NCBI RefSeq assembly: GCF_006494815.1
Contig: NZ_CP041091.1
Location: forward strand, 62,001-126,000
Reading direction: 5' to 3'
Length of the DNA: 64,000 nucleotides
DNA from: Nocardioides sambongensis
GTDB taxonomy: Bacteria; Actinomycetota; Actinomycetes; Propionibacteriales; Nocardioidaceae
Each line of letters begins with the position of its first letter. Position 1 is the first letter of the stretch. The position numbers and the translations under genes were made by a program. Positions 58,586 through 64,000 of this stretch are shown here, one piece after another. The notes under the pieces are model-generated. The model was not told where the DNA came from, did no database searches, and saw only the letters and a program-made list of their open reading frames with translations.

Positions 58586-59179
58586 GTGCGCTCTCGGACC
58601 ATCGCGCTGACGGCGATCGTCGTGCTCCTGCTCGCCGGCTGCGGCGGTGGGAGCAGTACGCCCGCGGCGGATCTCCCCGCCGATGCCACCTCGTCGGCCG
58701 GCGGCGAGGGGACCGTGGCCACCGCCGATCCCGAGACTCCCGCCGTCCCGCCGGCCACCGGCAGGCGGGTGATCGCCGACGGAGTATCCGAGCCGGGCCT
58801 CACCTACCGCCTCCCGGAGGGCAGGTGGGTCGGTGGCGGCACCGAGCTGGCGACCCGCTACGACCGGTTCGGGCAGACCGCGATCAGCCACGGAGCCCTC
58901 GCCTACGGGGACGTCAGCCTGACCCGGCTGGCGAACCTCGCGCTCGGTCTCTACGACTGGCCGCGGTCGGCCGAGATCGAGCGGACCGCGGACCGCACGG
59001 TCGCCGGGAGCGACTGGTACGTGATCGAGGCGAAGGACCGCGAGCGCGGCTTCGAGTACCGCCTCGGCACCGTCCGCGACGCGGACAACTCCCACGAGCT
59101 GGTCTTCTCGTTCCCGAAGGAGACAGCCGAGGCCCGCCAGATGATCGAGTCGGTGCTCGCCACCGTCGCGTGGCGCTGA
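58586..59179 (+). CDS. Hypothetical lipoprotein
   Basis: 197 residues with a clear lipobox LLAGC (Cys19) followed by GGGSS and a Thr/Ala-rich spacer. The outer domain ([23 protein letters not shown], then [20 protein letters not shown]) is not one I recognise. GTG at 58586 lies close to TAGGCTAAT (58575-58583), which may be a -10 box, so the mRNA may be nearly leaderless. Shares its upstream region with the helical protein gene at 58460. Confidence 0.72.
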   Translation: MRSRTIALTAIVVLLLAGCGGGSSTPAADLPADATSSAGGEGTVATADPETPAVPPATGRRVIADGVSEPGLTYRLPEGRWVGGGTELATRYDRFGQTAISHGALAYGDVSLTRLANLALGLYDWPRSAEIERTADRTVAGSDWYVIEAKDRERGFEYRLGTVRDADNSHELVFSFPKETAEARQMIESVLATVAWR

Positions 59180-59268
59180 GCGCGGTCGACACCGGGCGCC
59201 CTGACCCGCCCACGACGGCTCCCCGCTACGTTGATCCTGCAGCGCGCACCCGTCGACGAGGAGGAACC

Positions 59269-60390
59269 ATGCAGCAGGTCAGGGCCGTTGTGGCCCGCGC
59301 CAAGGGCGCACCGGTCGAGCTCACCACGATCAATGTCCCGGACCCAGGGCCGGGGGAGGCGGTGGTGAAGGTCCAGGCGTGCGGGGTGTGCCACACCGAT
59401 CTGCATTATCGCGAGGGTGGGATCAACGACGAGTTCCCGTTCCTGTTGGGTCATGAGGCCGCGGGCGTGGTCGAGGCGGTGGGTGAGGGGGTCACCGATG
59501 TGGCGCCGGGCGATTTCGTGGTGTTGAACTGGCGTGCGGTGTGTGGGGAGTGCCGGGCGTGTAAGCGGGGGGAGCCGAAGTACTGCTTCGCCACGCACAA
59601 CGCGACCCAGAAGATGACGTTGGCCGAGGGGCCCGATGCCGGGACCGAGTTGTCGCCGGCGTTGGGGATCGGTGCGTTCGCGGAGAAGACGCTGGTCGCT
59701 GCGGGTCAGTGCACCAAGGTCGACCCGCAGGCGCGTGCGGCCGCGGTCGGTCTGCTCGGTTGTGGTGTGATGGCCGGGATCGGCGCGGCGATCAACACCG
59801 GTGGGGTCACTCGGGGTAGGTCGGTGGCCGTGATCGGTTGTGGCGGGGTGGGTGTGGCCGCGATCGCGGGGTCGGCGTTGGCGGGTGCTTCGCCGATCAT
59901 TGCCGTGGACATCGACGCCAACAAGCTCGCGGCCGCGAAGCGGATGGGTGCCACGCACACGGTGGATTCCTCTGCCGGGTCCGGCCTGGATCCGGTCGAG
60001 GAGATCAAGCGGATCTGTGCCGAGACCTATGAGGGTGCCGAGGGTGCCGACGTGGTGGTCGAGGCGGTGGGGCGTCCGGAGACGTGGAAGCAGGCCTTCT
60101 ACGCCCGTGACCTGGCCGGGACGGTGGTGCTGGTCGGTGTGCCGACTCCGGAGATGAAGGTGCCGGAGCTGCCGTTGATCGATGTCTTCGGTCGTGGTGG
60201 GGCGTTGAAGTCGAGTTGGTACGGCGACTGCCTGCCCTCTCGTGACTTCCCGATGCTGGTGGATCTCTATCGTCAGGGTCGGTTGGATCTGGATGCGTTC
60301 GTGACCGAGGAGATCGGGATCGGTGACATCGAGGCCGCGTTCGAGAAGATGCACCACGGCGACGTACTCCGCTCGGTGGTGGTCCTCTGA
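59269..60390 (+). CDS. mscR: S-(hydroxymethyl)mycothiol dehydrogenase
   Basis: Zinc-dependent medium-chain dehydrogenase of formaldehyde detoxification; it may also reduce S-nitrosomycothiol. Catalytic zinc: Cys in [12 protein letters not shown] and His in [14 protein letters not shown]; structural zinc: [15 protein letters not shown]. Nucleotide fold: [15 protein letters not shown]. 373 residues. GAGGAGGAA precedes ATG 59269. Codon use differs from neighbours: from about 59400 to 60330 many codons end in T or use TTG, which lowers third-position GC. The stop overlaps the MBL-fold gene by one base. Confidence 0.94.
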   Translation: MQQVRAVVARAKGAPVELTTINVPDPGPGEAVVKVQACGVCHTDLHYREGGINDEFPFLLGHEAAGVVEAVGEGVTDVAPGDFVVLNWRAVCGECRACKRGEPKYCFATHNATQKMTLAEGPDAGTELSPALGIGAFAEKTLVAAGQCTKVDPQARAAAVGLLGCGVMAGIGAAINTGGVTRGRSVAVIGCGGVGVAAIAGSALAGASPIIAVDIDANKLAAAKRMGATHTVDSSAGSGLDPVEEIKRICAETYEGAEGADVVVEAVGRPETWKQAFYARDLAGTVVLVGVPTPEMKVPELPLIDVFGRGGALKSSWYGDCLPSRDFPMLVDLYRQGRLDLDAFVTEEIGIGDIEAAFEKMHHGDVLRSVVVL

Positions 60391-61055
60391 TGGCCGGGGA
60401 CACGGCTGGGGCTGGGAGCCTGCGGGTGGACCATGCGGTCACCTCGGGCACGTTCAGCCTGGACGGGGAGACCCACCAGGTCGACAACAACATCTGGGTG
60501 CTCGGGGACGACACCGAGTGCGTGGTGATCGACGCTCCGCACTCGGTCGAGGACATCCTCGCGGTGGTGGGGGAGCGCACGGTGAAGGCGATCGTGCTCA
60601 CCCATGCCCACGACGACCACTGCCGACAGGCGCCCGCGCTGCGGGAGGCGGTGAACGGCGGGTCCGGGGCGCCGATCCTGCTGCACCCCGAGGACCGGCC
60701 GCTGTGGGAGCTGACCCACGGTGGTGCGGAGGACCCGGATGCCACGCTGTGGGACGTCGACCTCGCCGACGGGCAGGTCCTCGAGGTGGCCGGGGCGCAG
60801 GTCCGGGTGATCCACACGCCGGGACACGCGCCGGGAGCGGTCTGCCTCTACGTGCCGGACCTGGGTGTGTTGTTCACCGGCGACACGTTGTTCAACGGTG
60901 GCCCCGGCGCGACCGGCCGGTCGTTCTCGGACCGGCCCACGCTGGAGGCATCGATCCGGGCGAGCCTGTTCGGGCTGCCGGAGGAGACCGTGGTGCACAC
61001 CGGGCACGGGGACGACACCACCATCGGAGCCGAGGCGGCGGCGCTCGGCCGCTGA
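60390..61055 (+). CDS. MBL-fold metallo-hydrolase, partner of mycothiol dehydrogenase
   Basis: 221 residues with the metal motif THAHDDHC, then HTPGHAPGAVCLY, FTGDTLFNGGPGATG and VHTGHGDDTTIG, a glyoxalase II-like pattern. It follows mscR directly (TGATG overlap), an arrangement common in actinobacteria. The likely job is hydrolysis of S-formylmycothiol, the product of the dehydrogenase, to release formate and mycothiol. That role is inferred from context. Confidence 0.9.
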   Translation: MAGDTAGAGSLRVDHAVTSGTFSLDGETHQVDNNIWVLGDDTECVVIDAPHSVEDILAVVGERTVKAIVLTHAHDDHCRQAPALREAVNGGSGAPILLHPEDRPLWELTHGGAEDPDATLWDVDLADGQVLEVAGAQVRVIHTPGHAPGAVCLYVPDLGVLFTGDTLFNGGPGATGRSFSDRPTLEASIRASLFGLPEETVVHTGHGDDTTIGAEAAALGR

Positions 61056-61080
61056 CCTCCCGACACTTCGACGCAAGAGC

Positions 61081-61116
61081 GAGCGGCCAGGACCCGATGT
61101 CGGGTCCTGGCCGCTC
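61081..61116. terminator. Bidirectional terminator hairpin
   Basis: GAGCGGCCAGGACCCG (61081-61096) pairs perfectly with 61101-61116 around the loop ATGT. The 16-base stem is between the MBL gene and the convergent MMPL gene. Confidence 0.85.
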
Positions 61117-61117
61117 G

Positions 61118-61189
61118 GTGCGTCCGGGTCGCTCGCGCTCAGTGCGTCCGGGTCGCTCGCGCTCAGTGCGTCCGGGGCGCTCGCGCTCA
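61118..61189. repeat. Three tandem 24-base repeats at the end of the MMPL gene
   Basis: Three head-to-tail 24-base units begin at 61118, 61142 and 61166; units 1 and 2 are identical and unit 3 has one change. The end of unit 3 supplies the TGA of the MMPL gene on the minus strand, so the other units carry an identical TGA in the same phase. Directly next to a terminator hairpin. Confidence 0.92.
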
Positions 61190-63379
61190 GTGCTCCAGCG
61201 GCTCCGGCACCTCCTGCTTCTTCTCGTCCCCGTGCCCGGGCCACCAGGCCGCGTGCCCGATCAGTGCGGTCAGGGCCGGGGTGAAGAACATCGCCATCAC
61301 GAAGGCCGCGATCAGGATGCCGACGGAGAGCGCGAAGCCCATCGACTCGAACAGCGCGTTGCCGCCGAGCATCAGGGAGGCGAAGGTCCCGGCCAGGATC
61401 ACCCCGGCCGCCGCGATCGTCGGTCCGGCGTGCTTGACCGCCTCCGCGGCCGCCTCGCGCGGCTCCCGCCCTTCGCGTGCCTCCTCGCGGAGCCGGGCGA
61501 TCATCAGGATGTTGTAGTCCGTGCCGAGCGCTGTGACGAACAGGTAGATGTAGATCGGCAGCATGAAGATCAGCCCCGCCTCACCCTGGATGTGCTGGAA
61601 CACGATCACCGAGGCACCCAGCGTCGCGGCGAAGCCGAGCCCGACCGCGGCCATCAGGTACCAGGGAGCCACCAGGCTGCGCAGCAGCAGCGCCAGGATG
61701 ATCATGATCACGATCGCTGCCGCCGGGAAGACCACCGAGTAGTCGCGCTCCATCGCGTCCTGCAGGTCCGCGAAGACCGACGGCGTGCCGCCGACGAACG
61801 CCTCGGTGCCCTCGGGTGCAGCCTCGTGGGCGACGTCGCGGATCGGGCCCTTGACGTCCTGGAGCGCCTGGTCGGAGACCGGGTCGCTGTCGAGGACCAG
61901 TGAGATCTGGGCGGCCGAGCCGTCCTCGGAGATCTGCGGAGGATAGACCTGACTGACGCCCTCGGCCTCGGCGAGGGCGGCGGCGTAGGTCTCCAGCTCC
62001 TGCTGGTCCAACGTGCCACCGTCGGACTCCACGATCACCGGCACCGGCTCGGTCTGACCGGCCGCGAAGTGCTCCTGGAAGGTCTCCAGCGCCTCGGTGG
62101 ACTCCACGTCCTTCGGCAGGCTGGAGGAGAAGTCGAAGGACGGGTTGAAGCCGAGCGCGAAGACGGCGAGAGCCGCCATCACCAGGCCGGAGGCGAGCGC
62201 GTGCACCGCCGGCCGCTTGCCCAGGCGACGGCCGAGGGCACCGAAGCGGGCTGCCTCGGGCTCCCTGCGCCAGCTCTTCGACGGCCAGAACACGGCCCGG
62301 CCGAGCACCCGCACCGTCGCCGGCACCAGGGTGAGCGCCGCGACCAGGGTGACACCGACGGCGATCGCCAGGGCGGGGCCGATCGCCTTGAAGATGCTCA
62401 GCGAGCTCAGCAGCAGCGCCAGGAAGGCCACGATCACCGCGCCGCCGGCCGAGGCGATCGCCTCACCGGCCCGCTCGATCGCGTACTCGACGCCGTTCTT
62501 GACGATCGCGCGGCGGGTCACCGGGTCGGACATCGCCGAGTCGCCCTGCTCCGCGACCAGGTGGCGCAGGCGCTCGCGGTAGCGGAAGAGGAAGAAGAGG
62601 ATGTAGTCGGTGCCGATGCCGTAGAGCACCACCACCAGGATCGCCTCGATCGAGCTGTCCGCCTGGAGTCCGAAGATCTCGTTCGCCCAGCTGATCAGGC
62701 CGTTGGCCACCACCGAGACCAGACCGACCAGCACCACCGGCATCAGGCAGATGACCACGCTGCGGAAGATCAGTGCGAGCAGGCCGACGATCAGCACGAT
62801 CGTGGCGATGGCGACGATGGCCAGGGTCTGCTCGCTGGACTCCTGCGAGTCGAGTCCCTGCGGCACCGACCCGGTGCTCTGCACGCTCAGGTCGGTGCCC
62901 TCGACGAGGTCGTCCAGGTCCGACCTCAGGTCCTCGGCGTCCTCGAAGGCCTGCGGGTCGAAACCGGTCGCTCCCTCGGCCAGCCCGACGATGCCCAGCT
63001 GGACCTGGCCGTCCTCGGAGACGTTGGGGTTCCCCTGGGGGTCGGTGGTGACGACCTGCTGGACGAAGGTCTCGGCGCCCAGCTCGGGCCCGAGCTCCTC
63101 GGCGATCCGGGTGACCTCGGCCTGGTCGTCCTCGGTGAGCGCCTCGCCGTCCTCGCGCTCGAAGACCAGGATCGCGGCCGGAGAGGTGGCGCCGGGGAAC
63201 TTCTCGGCCTGCAGCTCGATGGCCTGGACCGACTCGTAGTGGTCGGGCAGGAACTCCGACTCCTCCGACGTCGTCTGCAGGGCAGGCGCGAAGGCCGCGA
63301 CCAGGACGGCGAGCACCAACCAGGTGCCGATGACGTACCAGGGATGGTGGGCGATGAAGCGACCGAGAGACCTGAACAC
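61187..63379 (-). CDS. MMPL/RND family transporter
   Basis: 730 residues with twelve membrane segments in two halves, each with an outer domain after the first segment of the half. Membrane blocks YGIGTDYILFFLFRYRERLR and ALGTDYNILMIARLREEARE are the paired GTDY motifs with the proton-relay Asp and Tyr in helices 4 and 10. Family members export lipids or lipid-linked compounds to the envelope, or drugs. The start is GTG at 63379 (VFRSLGRFIAHHPWYV); the open frame upstream of it (to 63418) is not conserved. The substrate is unknown. Confidence 0.94.
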   Translation of the reverse strand: MFRSLGRFIAHHPWYVIGTWLVLAVLVAAFAPALQTTSEESEFLPDHYESVQAIELQAEKFPGATSPAAILVFEREDGEALTEDDQAEVTRIAEELGPELGAETFVQQVVTTDPQGNPNVSEDGQVQLGIVGLAEGATGFDPQAFEDAEDLRSDLDDLVEGTDLSVQSTGSVPQGLDSQESSEQTLAIVAIATIVLIVGLLALIFRSVVICLMPVVLVGLVSVVANGLISWANEIFGLQADSSIEAILVVVLYGIGTDYILFFLFRYRERLRHLVAEQGDSAMSDPVTRRAIVKNGVEYAIERAGEAIASAGGAVIVAFLALLLSSLSIFKAIGPALAIAVGVTLVAALTLVPATVRVLGRAVFWPSKSWRREPEAARFGALGRRLGKRPAVHALASGLVMAALAVFALGFNPSFDFSSSLPKDVESTEALETFQEHFAAGQTEPVPVIVESDGGTLDQQELETYAAALAEAEGVSQVYPPQISEDGSAAQISLVLDSDPVSDQALQDVKGPIRDVAHEAAPEGTEAFVGGTPSVFADLQDAMERDYSVVFPAAAIVIMIILALLLRSLVAPWYLMAAVGLGFAATLGASVIVFQHIQGEAGLIFMLPIYIYLFVTALGTDYNILMIARLREEAREGREPREAAAEAVKHAGPTIAAAGVILAGTFASLMLGGNALFESMGFALSVGILIAAFVMAMFFTPALTALIGHAAWWPGHGDEKKQEVPEPLEH

Positions 63380-63500
63380 GGTGACTGACGTTAGTGGCAG
63401 CGACCCGCCCCGCGACACCGACTTTAGGCTGCAGACGACGGACCGGAGTCGATGCGACCACGGGCTCGCACCACTGGTCGCGGCGGGTTAGCGTCGAACG

Positions 63501-64000
63501 GTGAGTGAGGGCTACTTCCCCGAAGGCTCGATGCTGCGCCACGTCCAGTCGCACCGCGGCGCGCTCGACCGGGACGAGGGGAGATATCCCCGCGGCACGC
63601 CGTACGACGCCTTCGACCCGGCGTTGATGCTGTGGGCGATGGCGATGCTCGCGGACTCCTCGCGGGTCGCCTTCGAGACGCTGGTGCGGCCGCTGACCAC
63701 GGGGGAGCGCGAGGACCTGTGGGCCGACTGGGTCAGGTTCGGGGCGCTCTTCGGGATGCCGGAGTCGGTCGCCCGCCTCGGCGGGGGCGACCGAGCAGTG
63801 GATGCGGGACTGGTACGACGGCGGCCGGATGCACCTGACCGAGGAGGCCCGGGTGGTCGGTCGTGCGATCGCCACCGACATGCCGGTCCCGTGGCCGATG
63901 ACCCCCGGGATCAAGCTGACCAACCTGACCGTCACCGGCATGCTGCCGCCCGCGGTGCGCCACCTCTTCGGGCTGCGCTGGACCCCCGCCCACGAGGTGG
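63501..64000 (+). pseudogene. MpaB-like (DUF2236) oxygenase family gene with internal deletion and frameshift, cut by the window end
   Basis: GTG at 63501 starts SEGYFPEGSMLRHVQSHR, the normal N terminus of actinobacterial DUF2236 proteins. The next residues (GALDRDEGRYPRGTPYDAF, then DPALMLWAMAMLADSS) belong about 65-80 residues further on in the family, so the segment with the membrane-side helix and the first haem-region His is missing. After FGMPESVA the frame changes at the five-base G run 63783-63787 (one base too many) and continues with EQWMRDWYDGGRMHLTEEAR and FGLRWTPAHEV to the end of the window. The frameshift may be a sequencing error, but the deletion removes a core part, so the gene is probably inactive. 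Confidence 0.7.

Noticed and set aside
58951..60357. 468-codon minus-strand frame opposite the mycothiol dehydrogenase
   Set aside because: It results from the codon use of the real gene and has no recognisable motif.
62069..63388. 439-codon plus-strand frame opposite the MMPL gene
   Set aside because: His/Asp/Gly-rich shadow of a clear twelve-helix transporter.

Overview
The window is very GC-rich actinobacterial chromosome. Gene content points to Nocardioides or a close relative in Nocardioidaceae: mycothiol-dependent enzymes, DUF4032 and DUF5302 proteins, an actinobacterial rplM-rpsI-glmM block, dense ATGA/GTGA gene overlaps and many GTG starts. This placement is inferred from gene content and codon use, not from a search. 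There are no rRNA, tRNA, CRISPR, phage or insertion-sequence signatures, and genes fill nearly all of the window; no gene-free stretch exceeds 300 bases.

Layout. 1-1550: end of an arylamine N-acetyltransferase gene and a DUF3626 protein. 1685-8668: a TPP riboswitch followed by a tightly overlapped thiamine operon (thiE, thiO, thiS, thiG, a second ThiE-like gene, thiD, thiC) and a secreted repeat protein. 8611-19137: asparaginase, GH13 glucosidase, DUF4032 protein, a complete carbohydrate ABC importer (lipoprotein, two permeases, ATPase) and two alpha/beta hydrolases. 19199-23329: class II fructose-1,6-bisphosphatase and a molybdate uptake set (modC, modB, modA) with a helix-turn-helix/molybdate-binding regulator. 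23506-29965: membrane proteins, a MetP/MetS-type sodium symporter pair, xseA/xseB and psuG plus a PfkB kinase. 30036-37471: truA, a methyltransferase, an alcohol dehydrogenase, a mycothiol-dependent isomerase-like gene, an ABC-F protein and an HtrA-type protease. 37630-42934: acyl-CoA ligase, HAD hydrolase, citrate synthase, MASE1-GGDEF diguanylate cyclase. 42998-47544: rplM-rpsI, glmM and an ABC exporter. 47594-56600: a lipoprotein, coaA, then the forward block acpS, nnr, alr, hydrolase, GNAT-TsaE fusion, tsaB, rimI, tsaD, which serves pantothenate/ACP activation, NAD(P)HX repair, cell-wall D-alanine and tRNA t6A synthesis. 56725-58460: two type VII secretion substrate-like proteins. 58586-64000: a lipoprotein, S-(hydroxymethyl)mycothiol dehydrogenase with its metallo-hydrolase partner, an MMPL transporter and a damaged MpaB-like gene.

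The most important observation for anyone using this sequence is a repeated pattern of frame breaks. Nine of them, in seven genes, are each explained by one missing base in a short run of C or G (NAT, thiE twice, thiS twice, the secreted repeat protein, the sugar ABC ATPase, the isomerase-like gene, the acyl-CoA ligase), and a tenth fits one extra G. In each case restoring the base recovers the family-conserved end of the protein. This looks much more like base-calling error in homopolymers than like gene decay. It creates artefacts such as an apparent ThiO-ThiS-ThiG fusion and a 750-residue ABC ATPase.

Other signals worth a second look are a perfect 24-base inverted repeat that buries the acpS start codon, an 11-unit 15-base minisatellite in a secretion substrate, short in-frame repeats at the ends of thiG and of the MMPL gene, a thiD that seems to lack an internal segment, and a GNAT-TsaE fusion. 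I did not find a wholly new multi-gene system that I could defend.
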